Positions 9,255-17,851 of a stretch of DNA of 64,000 bases are shown in pieces (position 1 is the stretch's first letter; the number at the start of each line of letters is the position of its first letter). Below the pieces are notes generated by a model, which was given only the letters and a program-made list of their open reading frames with translations, was not told where the DNA came from and did no database searches. The position numbers and the translations under genes were made by a program. Origin of the DNA: Streptomyces formicae (GTDB lineage: Bacteria; Actinomycetota; Actinomycetes; Streptomycetales; Streptomycetaceae); the NCBI RefSeq assembly GCF_022647665.1, contig NZ_CP071872.1:992001-1056000 (forward strand), given 5' to 3'.

Positions 9255-10382
9255 ATGGACCTCGCCTTCGTCGAGAGCCCCGTCCAGCTGCTGAACGTCC
9301 TGGAATGGGCACACAGCAGGCCGGCGGAGCCGCTGCCGGGACTCCCGGCGCAGCCCGCCGGCCCGGACCCGGACGAGCACGTCCAGGCCGGCCGGCCGGG
9401 CCCGGGCGGACACCCGGGGGGCGCGGCGGCGATACGGGACCTCACGGTCGTCGTCCTGTCGCCCACCGACCCCATGTCGCGCGGTCAGCTGCGCCGCATG
9501 GCCGAGCTCGCCCGCGACGAAGGCTTCACGGTCCGCTGGCAGGAGGCGCGCGACAACGCGGGCGCGCCCCTGCAGACGATCAGGGAACTCGTCCCGCTGC
9601 TGCGCAGGTCGCAGCGGGTCGTCATAGGCGATCCGTTCTCCCGCTATGTGCAGCTGCTGCTCACGCTGGCGGGGACGAAGGACCTGACCGTCGTCGACGA
9701 CGGCACCGCCACCATGGAGTACGTCTCCCAGGTGGCCAGGGGCGAGCGGCTGGTCCGCTGGCACCGGCGCGGGCGGCGGGGGGCGCGCGAGCTTGTGCTC
9801 GCGCCGGTCTCCGCCGTCGCGCGCCGGCGGCTCTCGCCGTCGCCCACCCGCGAGGTCGAGGTCTTCACCTCGATGCCCGTGGATCCGCCGGCCGGGATCA
9901 CGGTCACCGCGAACACCTTCGCCTGGACCCGCTCCCGCTTCGGCCCGCCGCGCCTCACCCGGGGCGCGGACCTCGTCGGCACCTCCCTCGTGGAGACCGG
10001 CGTGGTCGACCCCGGGCAGTACGAGGAGGCGGTCGCGGCGCTCGCCGCCGAGCACGGCGCCACCCGCTACTTCGCGCACCGCCGCGAGAGCGCGGACAAG
10101 CTGCACCGGCTCGCCGAACGCGCCGGCCTGGAGATCGTCCGGCCCGATCTGCCGCTGGAGCTGATCGCGAGACGCGGCCCGATAGGGCGTACCGTGCTCA
10201 GCTTCCCCTCGACCGTCGTGCACACCCTGCCGCTCGCCCTGGCGGGCACGGGGATCACGATCGCGGTCTGCGACATCGCACCCGAATGGCTCAGGGAGTC
10301 GGCGTCGCCGCGCGCCGAGGGCTTCCTGGCGGTGGTCACGGGCACGGCCCGGGACGTCCACCGCATCCCCGCCCCCGCCTGA
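9255..10382 (+). CDS. Sialyltransferase-like protein of the wall-polymer cluster
   Basis: 375 residues beginning LAFVESPVQLLNVLEWAH, an opening shared by bacterial sialyl/polysialyltransferase-like families. A proline/glycine-rich insertion follows (residues 32-58), then a Rossmann-like half and a second half with FAHRRESADKLHRLAER and SFPSTVVHTLP. The serine-rich SFPSTV and HR segments resemble the HP and S motifs of CMP-sialic acid users. It lies 5 bases after the neuB stop and is the last gene of the operon. A transferase using the CMP-sugar made upstream is the natural reading; it may initiate chains that the polysialyltransferase-like protein at 3.2 kb extends. Confidence 0.6.
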   Translation: MDLAFVESPVQLLNVLEWAHSRPAEPLPGLPAQPAGPDPDEHVQAGRPGPGGHPGGAAAIRDLTVVVLSPTDPMSRGQLRRMAELARDEGFTVRWQEARDNAGAPLQTIRELVPLLRRSQRVVIGDPFSRYVQLLLTLAGTKDLTVVDDGTATMEYVSQVARGERLVRWHRRGRRGARELVLAPVSAVARRRLSPSPTREVEVFTSMPVDPPAGITVTANTFAWTRSRFGPPRLTRGADLVGTSLVETGVVDPGQYEEAVAALAAEHGATRYFAHRRESADKLHRLAERAGLEIVRPDLPLELIARRGPIGRTVLSFPSTVVHTLPLALAGTGITIAVCDIAPEWLRESASPRAEGFLAVVTGTARDVHRIPAPA

Positions 10383-10612
10383 CCCGGCCTTTTGTACGGC
10401 CTGACCCCGTACGACTCCGCCCCTGGACGACCGGACCCGGCACCCGCACTGCCGGTGAGTCCCCAACGAGTCCACATCGTGGTACAGATCGCGTGAGCTT
10501 ACCCACACAGGCATAGGGCTATGCGTCGTCAGACGATTTTTCTTACCCTAACGGGCTGAACTTTTGTTGATCTCGAGTTAGTTGGGGCTCAAAGGGGCCT
10601 ACTCTTCAACGG
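10383..10612. other. Intergenic region with small palindrome and AT-rich promoter-like tract
   Basis: GCATAGGGCTATGC is a perfect palindrome-type hairpin at 10511-10524. It is followed by a short dyad and a T-run (ACGATTTTTCTT), which together could end transcription of the sugar operon. The stretch after it (10541-10610) is AT-rich and contains TACTCT just before the next GTG, suggesting a promoter for a leaderless message. Confidence 0.4.
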
Positions 10613-11860
10613 GTGAGCCAGTTGATGTCCCGCGACCCCGACGCCGTACCCGATCTGGCCGGCGATGCCGGTGCCCTGCTGCCCGGCACGCTGCCCGATG
10701 CCCTGCGCGCGGAGCTGATCGCCTTTCGCCGGGACCTGCACATGCACCCCGAGCTCGGCAATCAGGAGTTCCGCACCACCGCCGCGCTCATGACGCGGCT
10801 GGAGGCCGCCGGGCTGCGGCCGCAGGTGCTCGCCACCGGCACCGGGCTCATGTGCGACATCGGGACGCCGGATCCCGCACGCCCCATGCTCGCGATCCGC
10901 GCCGACATCGACGCCCTGCCCATCCCGGACACCAAGACCGGCGTGCCCTACCGCTCGACCGTGCCCGACCGCGCCCACGCCTGCGGCCATGACGTGCACA
11001 CCACCACCGTCCTCGGCGCCGGACTCGTCCTCGCCGAGCTCGACAGGCAGGGCCTGCTGCCCGGCGCCGTACGGCTGATCTTCCAGCCCGCCGAGGAAGT
11101 GCTCCCCGGCGGCGCCGCCGAGGCCATCGAGTCCGGCGTCCTGGACGGGGTCGGCCGGATCATCGCGGTGCACTGCGACCCCCGGGTCGACGCCGGCCGG
11201 ATCGGGCTGCGCGTCGGAGCCATCACTTCCGCCTGCGACCGGCTGGAGGTCACGCTCGACGGCCCCGGTGGCCACACCGCCCGGCCGCATCTCACCACCG
11301 ACCTGGTCACCGCCGCCGCCAAGATCGTCACCGAGGTCCCGGCGGTGCTCTCCCGCCGCGTCGACGCCCGCGCCGGGCTCGCCGTCACCTGGGGGCGCAT
11401 CGAGTCCGGCCACGCCTGCAACGTCATCCCGCAGCACGCCGAGCTCTCCGGCACGGTCCGCTGCCTGGACCTGCACGCCTGGCGCGAGGCCCCCGACCTG
11501 GTGCACGCCGCCATCGACGAGGTCGCCACGCTCCACCGCGCCAAGTCGCAGATCAACTACGTCCGCGGGGTCCCGCCCGTCGTCAACGACCCCGCCGTGA
11601 CCGAGCTGCTGCGCGACGCCCACGCCGCCCGCCGCGGACCGGACGCGATCGAGGACACCGAGCAGAGCCTCGGCGGCGAGGACTTCTCCTGGTACCTGGA
11701 GCACGTCCCGGGCGCCATGGCCCGGCTGGGAGTGCGCCCGCCGGGGTCGGGTGCGAGGCTGGATCTGCACCGGGGGGACTTCGACGTCGACGAGCAGGCC
11801 ATCGCGGTGGGCGTGGAGCTCTTCACCGCCGCGGCCTTGCTCGACGTGCACCGTTCGTAA
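10613..11860 (+). CDS. M20-family amidohydrolase
   Basis: 415 residues of the M20D hippurate-hydrolase/IAA-amino acid hydrolase group, metal-dependent enzymes that split N-acyl amino acids. Metal-site signatures are HMHPELGNQEFRT, ACGHDVHT near residue 124, QPAEEVLPGGA near 163, HCDPRV, and EDFSWYLE near 361. The dimerisation domain lies between. It starts with GTG at 10613 without an obvious ribosome site. It is followed by the nucleoside transporter cluster, and the terminal region to 12009 carries that cluster's first operator. The substrate is unknown. Confidence 0.85.
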   Translation: MSQLMSRDPDAVPDLAGDAGALLPGTLPDALRAELIAFRRDLHMHPELGNQEFRTTAALMTRLEAAGLRPQVLATGTGLMCDIGTPDPARPMLAIRADIDALPIPDTKTGVPYRSTVPDRAHACGHDVHTTTVLGAGLVLAELDRQGLLPGAVRLIFQPAEEVLPGGAAEAIESGVLDGVGRIIAVHCDPRVDAGRIGLRVGAITSACDRLEVTLDGPGGHTARPHLTTDLVTAAAKIVTEVPAVLSRRVDARAGLAVTWGRIESGHACNVIPQHAELSGTVRCLDLHAWREAPDLVHAAIDEVATLHRAKSQINYVRGVPPVVNDPAVTELLRDAHAARRGPDAIEDTEQSLGGEDFSWYLEHVPGAMARLGVRPPGSGARLDLHRGDFDVDEQAIAVGVELFTAAALLDVHRS

Positions 11861-11933
11861 TCGGACAGTTCACCTTTCGTTCGCCGTTCGCGACGATCCG
11901 ATAACAGCTGTCGAACTCATCTTTACCTGACAT

Positions 11934-11945
11934 CTACGCGCGTTA
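11934..11945. promoter_or_regulatory. Candidate nucleoside-regulon operator (imperfect copy)
   Basis: CTACGCGCGTTA matches the palindrome CTACGCGCGTAG at 10 of 12 positions, with the core TACGCGCGT intact. It lies about 65 bp before the BMP lipoprotein start. Three perfect copies precede the ABC operon, add and deoC. Confidence 0.55.
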
Positions 11946-12009
11946 CGATCGCCCGCGAACCCAGCGCCGGAAGTGGCGCTTTCGGACAGGTTTTCAAAGG
12001 AGCCTCCCA

Positions 12010-13056
12010 GTGCGCCGGATCACCAGGATCGCCACCGTGGGCGTCGCGTCCGCGGCTCTCGCACTGTCCGCCACCGCGTGTGGCGGCAAAACGTCTTCCG
12101 AGGCCGGCTCGGAGAAGGGCGGCAAGGCCGCCATCGCCTACGACATCGGTGGCCGCGGCGACCAGTCGTTCAACGACGCCGCCTTCGCCGGCCTGGAGAA
12201 GGCCGAGAAGGACCTCGGCGTCAAGGGCACCGAGGCCGAGCCCAGCGAGGGCGAGGGTGACCCGGACAAGGTTCAGCGCCTCACGTCGCTGGCCCGCGCC
12301 GGCAACAACCCGGTGATCGGCGTCGGCTTCGCCTACGCCCCGGCCATCGCCGAGGTCGCGCCGAAGTTCCCGAACACCACCTTCGGTCTGATCGACGACA
12401 CCTCGAAGACCGGCAAGAACATCGCCAACCTGGTCTTCAACGAGGAGCAGGGCTCCTACCTCGCCGGCGTCGCCGCCGCCAAGGTGACCAAGTCCAACAC
12501 CGTCGGCTTCATCGGCGGCGTCGAGACCCCGCTGATCAAGAAGTTCGAGGCGGGCTTCGTCCAGGGCGTCAAGGACACCAACAAGAACGTCAACGTCAAG
12601 GTCCAGTACCTGACCCAGCCGCCGGACTTCGGTGGCTTCTCCAAGCCCGACCTGGGCAAGGCCGCCGCGCAGGGCCAGCTCGACGCCGGTGCCGACGTGA
12701 TCTACGCCGCCGCCGGTCTGGCCGGCTCGGGCTCTATCGAGGCCGCCGCCAAGGCCAAGAAGTGGGCCATCGGCGTCGACTCCGACCAGTACAACCAGGC
12801 GGGCCTCGCCGAGTACAAGGACCACATCCTCACCTCGGTGACCAAGGACGTCTCGGACTCCGTGTTCAACCTGATCAAGTCCGTCGAGGACGGTAAGCCG
12901 CAGTCCGGCGAGGTCCGCTATGGTCTCGCCAAGGACGGCGTCGGCCTGGCCACCTCGAACCCGGCCTTCACCAAGATGACCGACGTCATCGCCGCGGTCG
13001 ACAAGGCCAAGGCCGACATCACCGCCGGCAAGATCACGGTCAAGACCGCTCCGTAA
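12010..13056 (+). CDS. BMP-family nucleoside-binding lipoprotein of an ABC importer
   Basis: 348 residues. A GTG start lies 7 bases after AAAGGAG. The signal peptide ends in the lipobox LSATAC with the acylated Cys at residue 24, so the protein should be anchored outside the membrane. The mature part has the basic membrane protein fold: AIAYDIGGRGDQSFNDAAF, the FGLIDDT segment, and GSYLAGVAAAKVT. BMP proteins such as PnrA capture purine and pyrimidine nucleosides for NupOPQ-type transporters. The ATPase and two permeases follow after a terminator and a separate operator, so the binding protein is probably made from its own, more abundant message. Confidence 0.9.
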   Translation: MRRITRIATVGVASAALALSATACGGKTSSEAGSEKGGKAAIAYDIGGRGDQSFNDAAFAGLEKAEKDLGVKGTEAEPSEGEGDPDKVQRLTSLARAGNNPVIGVGFAYAPAIAEVAPKFPNTTFGLIDDTSKTGKNIANLVFNEEQGSYLAGVAAAKVTKSNTVGFIGGVETPLIKKFEAGFVQGVKDTNKNVNVKVQYLTQPPDFGGFSKPDLGKAAAQGQLDAGADVIYAAAGLAGSGSIEAAAKAKKWAIGVDSDQYNQAGLAEYKDHILTSVTKDVSDSVFNLIKSVEDGKPQSGEVRYGLAKDGVGLATSNPAFTKMTDVIAAVDKAKADITAGKITVKTAP

Positions 13057-13080
13057 CGAGCGGCCGGGACCAGCGGTACG

Positions 13081-13121
13081 GGGGTCCGGATCGGGTGGCG
13101 TTCAGTCACCCTCCGGACCCC
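13081..13121 (+). terminator. Rho-independent-type hairpin after the BMP gene
   Basis: GGGGTCCGG (13081-13089) pairs with CCGGACCCC (13113-13121), with a second inner pairing GGGTG/CACCC. It separates the lipoprotein gene from the ATPase/permease operon. Confidence 0.7.
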
Positions 13122-13161
13122 GGACCGGATTCCGGTTTCCGGATTTTGCTATTTGGGACCA

Positions 13162-13173
13162 CTACGCGCGTAG
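13162..13173. promoter_or_regulatory. Candidate nucleoside-regulon operator (perfect copy)
   Basis: CTACGCGCGTAG, a perfect 12-bp palindrome flanked by A and A. It lies about 120 bp before the ABC ATPase gene and just after the terminator of the preceding gene, where a promoter is expected. Confidence 0.65.
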
Positions 13174-13294
13174 AACCCTCTCCGGCGCGATACCTTCGCC
13201 CCCACCCCCTGCCCGCGACACCCCCGGCCCCGCCCTGCCCGCACCGCATCCTGCTTCCCGCTTCTCGCTCCTTTCCCGCCAAGGAGAGTGCGTC

Positions 13295-14875
13295 ATCAAC
13301 GCGTCCAGTCCGTCATCGCCGCCTGCCGCTGCCGTAGAACTGCACGGCATCACCAAGCGCTTCCCCGGCGTCGTCGCCAACCACGACATCGACATCACCA
13401 TCCGCAAGGGCACCGTGCACGCCCTCGTCGGGGAGAACGGTGCCGGCAAGTCGACCCTGATGAAGATCCTCTACGGCATGCAGAAGCCGGACGAGGGCAC
13501 CATCACCATCGACGGGAAGCAGGTCAGCTTCCACAGCCCTGCCGACGCCATCGCCACCGGCATCGGCATGGTCCACCAGCACTTCATGCTGGCCGACAAC
13601 CTCACCGTGCTGGAGAACGTCGTCCTCGGCGGCGAGAAGCTCCACGGCATCGGCGCGAAGGCCCGTAAGAAGATCAAGGAGATCTCGGACGCGTACGGGC
13701 TGAACATCCGCCCCGACGTCCTGGTCGAGCAGCTCGGCGTCGCCGAACGGCAGCGCGTGGAGATCCTCAAGGTCCTCTACCGCGGCGCCCGCACCCTCAT
13801 CCTCGACGAGCCGACCGCCGTCCTGGTCCCGCAGGAGGTCGACGCGCTCTTCGACAACCTGCGCGAGCTCAAGGCGGAGGGCCTGACCGTCATCTTCATC
13901 TCCCACAAGCTGGGCGAGGTGCTGTCCGTCGCCGACGACATCACCGTCATCCGCCGCGGCACCACCGTGGGCACCGCCGACCCGCGCACCACCACGCCCA
14001 AGCAGCTCGCCGAGCTGATGGTCGGCAGCGAGCTGCCCTCGCCGGAGACCCGCGAGTCGACCGTGACGGACGTGCCGATGCTCCAGGTCGACCAGCTGCA
14101 CCTGAGCGAGACCGACCCCGACGGTGTCGTGCGCGCGGTCCTCGACCGCATCACCTTCACCATCCACAAGGGCGAGGTCATGGGCATCGCGGGCGTCGAG
14201 GGCAACGGCCAGACCGAGCTCATCGAGGCGCTGATGGGCATGCGCGACCCCGACGGCGGCGCCATCACCCTCGACGGCACCGACATCTCGCACGCGCCGA
14301 CCCGCAAGCGCCGCGAGGACGGCATCGGCTACATCCCCGAGGACCGCCACCGGCACGGCCTGCTGCTGGAGTCCTCGCTCTGGGAGAACCGCATCCTCGG
14401 CCATGTCACCGAGCGCCCCAACAGCAAGCGGGGCCTGCTCGACCCCAAGGCCGCCCGCCGCGACACCGAGCGGATCGTGCGCGAGTACGACGTCCGCACC
14501 CCCGGTATCGAGGTCACCGCCGCCTCCCTCTCCGGCGGCAACCAGCAGAAGCTGATCGTCGGCCGCGAGATGAGCCACACGCCCAAGCTGCTCATCGCCG
14601 CCCACCCCACCCGCGGTGTGGACGTCGGCGCGCAGGCACAGATCTGGGACCAGATCCGCGAGGCCCGCCGGGAGGGTCTGGCGGTGCTGCTGATCTCCGC
14701 CGACCTGGACGAGCTCATCGGGCTCTCCGACACCCTGCGGGTGATGTACCGCGGCCGTCTGGTCGCGGACGCCGACCCCGCCACGATCACCCCGGAGGAG
14801 CTGGGCTCGGCCATGACCGGCGCCGCCACCGGCCACCTTGAGCACCACGAGAACGGAACCGGTGAGGGCCGATGA
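13295..14875 (+). CDS. Nucleoside ABC transporter ATPase (NupO/RbsA-like, two ATPase domains)
   Basis: About 526 residues if it starts at 13295. Domain 1 has Walker A GENGAGKST (46-54) and the Walker B ARTLILDEPTA. Domain 2 has the degenerate loop GVEGNGQTE, the signature SLSGGNQQK and LLIAAHPTRG, the usual asymmetry of sugar/nucleoside duplicated ATPases. The start is abnormal: the first ATG/GTG in frame is at 13415, inside domain 1 and only five codons before Walker A. Homologous sequence (VELHGITKRFPGVVAN) extends upstream in frame to 13334. A strong AAGGAG (13281-13286) points to ATC at 13295 as initiation codon. The stop overlaps the next gene by ATGA. Confidence 0.85.
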   Translation: MNASSPSSPPAAAVELHGITKRFPGVVANHDIDITIRKGTVHALVGENGAGKSTLMKILYGMQKPDEGTITIDGKQVSFHSPADAIATGIGMVHQHFMLADNLTVLENVVLGGEKLHGIGAKARKKIKEISDAYGLNIRPDVLVEQLGVAERQRVEILKVLYRGARTLILDEPTAVLVPQEVDALFDNLRELKAEGLTVIFISHKLGEVLSVADDITVIRRGTTVGTADPRTTTPKQLAELMVGSELPSPETRESTVTDVPMLQVDQLHLSETDPDGVVRAVLDRITFTIHKGEVMGIAGVEGNGQTELIEALMGMRDPDGGAITLDGTDISHAPTRKRREDGIGYIPEDRHRHGLLLESSLWENRILGHVTERPNSKRGLLDPKAARRDTERIVREYDVRTPGIEVTAASLSGGNQQKLIVGREMSHTPKLLIAAHPTRGVDVGAQAQIWDQIREARREGLAVLLISADLDELIGLSDTLRVMYRGRLVADADPATITPEELGSAMTGAATGHLEHHENGTGEGR

Positions 14876-15981
14876 AGAAGTTCGACAAGGACCGGCTGAT
14901 CCTGGGCTTCGCCGGGCCGGCGCTCGCCCTGGTCGTGGCCTTCCTGCTCACCTCGGTGGTGCTGCTGCTCTCGGACCGCAACCCGGTCGAGCCGTACCAG
15001 CTGATGTTCGACACGGCCCAGTACACCGACGTGCAGGTCAACATCCTCAACCAGACCGGCACGTACTACCTCGCCGCGCTGGCCGTCGCCATCGGCTTCC
15101 GGATGAACCTGTTCAACATCGGTGTCGACGGCCAGTACCGCCTCGCGGCGATGCTCGCCGCCGTCGTCGGTGCCGCCGTCGAGCTGCCCGGGCCGCTGCA
15201 CGTCCTGCTGATCGTGCTCGTCGCCATGTTCGTCGGTGCCTTCTGGGCCGGTATCGCCGGAATCCTGAAGACCACCCGAGGCGTCAGCGAGGTCGTCTCC
15301 ACGATCATGCTGAACGCCATCGCGACCAGCCTGATCGCCTGGATGATCCTGCCTGCCAACCTCGGCGTGCAGCCGGAGGGCTCCAACGACCTGACCACGG
15401 GCGAGATCGCCGCGTCCGGCTGGGCCCCCGGCGTGGAGCTCGAAGGCGGCACCATCTACGGCTTCACCTTCGTCGCCTTCGCGCTCGGCATCGTCTACTG
15501 GTTCGTGCTCAACCGCACCCGCTTCGGCTTCGACCTGCGTGCCACCGGCGCCAGCGAGTCCGCCGCCCAGGCGAGCGGCGTCGACGCCAAGAAGATGGTC
15601 CTCTCCGCCATGCTGATCTCCGGCGCGGTCGCCGGACTCGCGGGCATGCCGCTGCTGCTGGGCCAGACCCACACGTACAGCCTGAGCTTCCCGGTCGGTG
15701 TCGGCTTCACGGGCATCACCATCGCCCTCCTCGGCCGCAACAACCCGATCGGCATCTTCTTCGCCGCGCTGCTCATCTCCTTCCTGGAGAAGACGTCGGC
15801 CGACCTCGACCAGTACGGCTACGAGAAGGAGATCGCCACGATCATGCAGGGCCTGATCGTGATCTCGGTCGTCGTGTCCTACGAGCTCGTCCGCCAGTAC
15901 GGGCTCCGCCGTCAGCAGCAGAAGGTCGGCGAGGAGCTTGCCGCCCAGGCCCGCATGAAGAAGGAGGACGTGGTCCTGTGA
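14872..15981 (+). CDS. Nucleoside ABC transporter permease 1 (NupP-like)
   Basis: 369 residues with about ten hydrophobic segments and the BPD_transp_2 signature region around GFRMNLFNIGVDGQYRLAA, followed by GVSEVVSTIMLNAIA. The ATG overlaps the ATPase TGA as ATGA. Residues 150-190 form an extracytoplasmic loop rich in Gly/Glu between helices. It pairs with the permease at 16103 to form the membrane channel for nucleosides delivered by the BMP lipoprotein. The stop lies inside the start of the short coupling frame at 15978. Confidence 0.88.
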   Translation: MKKFDKDRLILGFAGPALALVVAFLLTSVVLLLSDRNPVEPYQLMFDTAQYTDVQVNILNQTGTYYLAALAVAIGFRMNLFNIGVDGQYRLAAMLAAVVGAAVELPGPLHVLLIVLVAMFVGAFWAGIAGILKTTRGVSEVVSTIMLNAIATSLIAWMILPANLGVQPEGSNDLTTGEIAASGWAPGVELEGGTIYGFTFVAFALGIVYWFVLNRTRFGFDLRATGASESAAQASGVDAKKMVLSAMLISGAVAGLAGMPLLLGQTHTYSLSFPVGVGFTGITIALLGRNNPIGIFFAALLISFLEKTSADLDQYGYEKEIATIMQGLIVISVVVSYELVRQYGLRRQQQKVGEELAAQARMKKEDVVL

Positions 15982-16106
15982 GCGACGCACGCAAGGCCGC
16001 CGGGCCGCTGACTACCACGAAAGCCGCACCTCTGCGCCGCGCGGGCGGAGATGGGGGCACCTCCCAGGCGTCAGCGCTGGGGGAGAACGAGATGAGGACG
16101 GCATGA
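15978..16106 (+). CDS. Short linking ORF between the two permease genes
   Basis: A 42-codon frame starts with GTG overlapping the first permease stop (GTGA) and ends with TGA overlapping the second permease start (ATGA). It begins MSDARKAAGPLTTTKAAP, which looks like a normal permease N-terminus. Its second half is encoded by the dispersed GGGGGCACCTCCC repeat. The likely history is that the original N-terminus of the second permease was displaced when the repeat entered. The frame may now only couple translation. I do not claim that the peptide has a function. Confidence 0.4.
   Translation: MSDARKAAGPLTTTKAAPLRRAGGDGGTSQASALGENEMRTA
16053..16085. repeat. Dispersed palindromic repeat between permease genes
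   Basis: GGGGGCACCTCCC (16053-16065) with GCGCTGGGGGAG nearby (16075-16085) can fold back on itself. The core is the inverse of the repeat at 2344-2410. Confidence 0.55.
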
Positions 16107-17374
16107 GCGAGTCCACGAGCACTGTTTCGGCCGCGGCCACCGCGCCGAAGACGGGCGGCGGACGCCGCAAGCTGTCCCTGCCCGTCGTCCTGCTGATCAT
16201 CGCGGGCGGCCTCGCGCTGTTCTCGCTGGTCCGCGTCATCAGCGGCGCCAACGACCTCACCTCGGTCGGCCAGGTCTCCGGCGCGCTCCAGCTCGCCGTG
16301 CCGATCGGCCTCGCCGGTCTCGGCGGTCTGTGGGCCGAGCGGGCGGGCGTCGTCAACATCGGCCTCGAAGGCATGATGATCCTCGGCACCTGGTTCGGCG
16401 CCTGGGCCGGCTACCAGTGGGGCCCCTGGACGGGTGTCCTCATGGGCATCGTCGGCGGCGCGCTCGGCGGTCTGCTGCACGCGATCATCACGGTGACGTT
16501 CAACGTGAACCACATCGTCTCCGGTGTGGCCGTCAACATCCTCGCCGTCGGCGCCACCCGCTACCTGTCGAACTTCACCTTCGCCGAGGCCGCGGGCGGC
16601 TCCTCCAAGCAGTCCCCGCGCATCGACCGCATCACCGACATCACCGTGCCAGGACTCTCCGACTGGCTGGCCGAACTCCAGGCCAAGCACTGGTTCTTCG
16701 TCTCCGACCTGGCCGGTGTGCTGGGTGGTCTGATCACCAACCTGTCGGTGCTGACCATCCTGGCGATCCTGCTGATCCCCGCCACCTGGTGGATCCTGTG
16801 GCGCACCGGCTTCGGCCTGCGGCTGCGGTCCTGTGGTGAGAACCCCGTCGCCGCCGAGTCCCTCGGCGTCAACGTCTACAAGTACAAGTACATCGCCGTC
16901 ATCGTCTCCGGCGGTCTCGCCGGACTCGCCGGCGCGTTCCTGGTCATCGTCTCCACCGGCATCTACCAGGAGGGCCAGACCGGAAACCGCGGCTACATCG
17001 GCCTCGCCGCGATGATCTTCGGCAACTGGATGCCCGGGGGCATGGCGCTGGGCGCGGGCCTCTTCGGCTTCACCGACAGTCTCAAGCTGCGCGGCGGCGC
17101 CGAGAACGTCCACGCGATGCTCCTGCTGCTGGCGATCCTGCTGGCCGCGCTGGTGGTCTGGCAGCTGTACAAGCGCAAGTACTGGCAGGGGGCCGTCGCC
17201 GCCGCCGTGTCGGCCGGTCTCTTCGTCTGGTACACGCTCACCGACTCGCTGCCCAGCCAGTTCGTGGACGCCGCGCCGTACGTGACGACGCTGCTGGTCC
17301 TGGCGCTGTCCGCGCAGCGGCTGCGCATGCCCAAGGCCGACGGAATGCCCTACAAGAAGGGCCAGGGCAAGTGA
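16103..17374 (+). CDS. Nucleoside ABC transporter permease 2 (NupQ-like)
   Basis: 423 residues. The channel domain carries GLGGLWAERAGVVNIGLEGM, then NVNHIVSGVAVNILA, typical of second permeases of BMP-type transporters. The C-terminus has two or three extra hydrophobic segments (around residues 335-405) beyond the shorter family members. The start ATGAGCGAG overlaps the stop of the 42-codon linking frame. The cytidine deaminase start overlaps the stop (GTGA), so import and first catabolic step are co-translated. Confidence 0.88.
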   Translation: MSESTSTVSAAATAPKTGGGRRKLSLPVVLLIIAGGLALFSLVRVISGANDLTSVGQVSGALQLAVPIGLAGLGGLWAERAGVVNIGLEGMMILGTWFGAWAGYQWGPWTGVLMGIVGGALGGLLHAIITVTFNVNHIVSGVAVNILAVGATRYLSNFTFAEAAGGSSKQSPRIDRITDITVPGLSDWLAELQAKHWFFVSDLAGVLGGLITNLSVLTILAILLIPATWWILWRTGFGLRLRSCGENPVAAESLGVNVYKYKYIAVIVSGGLAGLAGAFLVIVSTGIYQEGQTGNRGYIGLAAMIFGNWMPGGMALGAGLFGFTDSLKLRGGAENVHAMLLLLAILLAALVVWQLYKRKYWQGAVAAAVSAGLFVWYTLTDSLPSQFVDAAPYVTTLLVLALSAQRLRMPKADGMPYKKGQGK

Positions 17375-17778
17375 CGGCCGGCGCCGACTGGGAGGCCCTG
17401 CGCGAGGCCGCGCGGGAGGCGATGTCCCATGCCTACGCCCCGTACTCGGGCTACTCGGTCGGCGCGGCGGCCCTCGTCGACGACGGCCGCACCGTCAGCG
17501 GCTGCAACGTCGAGAACGCCTCGTACGGCCTGTCGCTGTGCGCCGAGTGCGGGCTCGTCTCCCAGCTCCAGGCCACCGGCGGCGGCCGGCTCACGCACTT
17601 CGTCTGCGTGGACGGCAAGGGCGACGTACTGATGCCCTGCGGGCGCTGCCGCCAACTGCTGTACGAGTTCGGCGGGCCCGGCCTGCTGCTGGAGACCGCG
17701 GCGGGCATCCTCCCGCTCTCCGACATGCTTCCCCAGGCATTCGGCCCGGAGAAGCTCGGCCCGGACGCGCTCGGCTAG
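17371..17778 (+). CDS. cdd: Cytidine deaminase
   Basis: 135 residues, the size of the tetrameric Zn-dependent class. The catalytic motif CAEC near residue 57 (Cys and Glu) and MPCGRC near 88-92 supply the three zinc cysteines and the proton-shuttling glutamate. NVENASYGLSL contacts the nucleoside. It deaminates cytidine and deoxycytidine to uridine and deoxyuridine. Its GTG start overlaps the permease stop, so it acts on the imported nucleosides. Confidence 0.93.
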   Translation: MTAGADWEALREAAREAMSHAYAPYSGYSVGAAALVDDGRTVSGCNVENASYGLSLCAECGLVSQLQATGGGRLTHFVCVDGKGDVLMPCGRCRQLLYEFGGPGLLLETAAGILPLSDMLPQAFGPEKLGPDALG

Positions 17779-17781
17779 ACC

Positions 17782-17818
17782 CGCGGCCCCTCCGATCCCC
17801 CACGGCGGAGGGGCCGCG
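17782..17818 (+). terminator. Strong hairpin between cdd and deoA
   Basis: Thirteen perfect base pairs (CGCGGCCCCTCCG at 17782-17794 with its complement at 17806-17818), loop of eleven, then ACACTTTC. It partly insulates deoA, which starts 34 bases later. Confidence 0.75.
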
Positions 17819-17851
17819 ACACTTTCGTACCTGGAAGGAATCCGGAAACAC

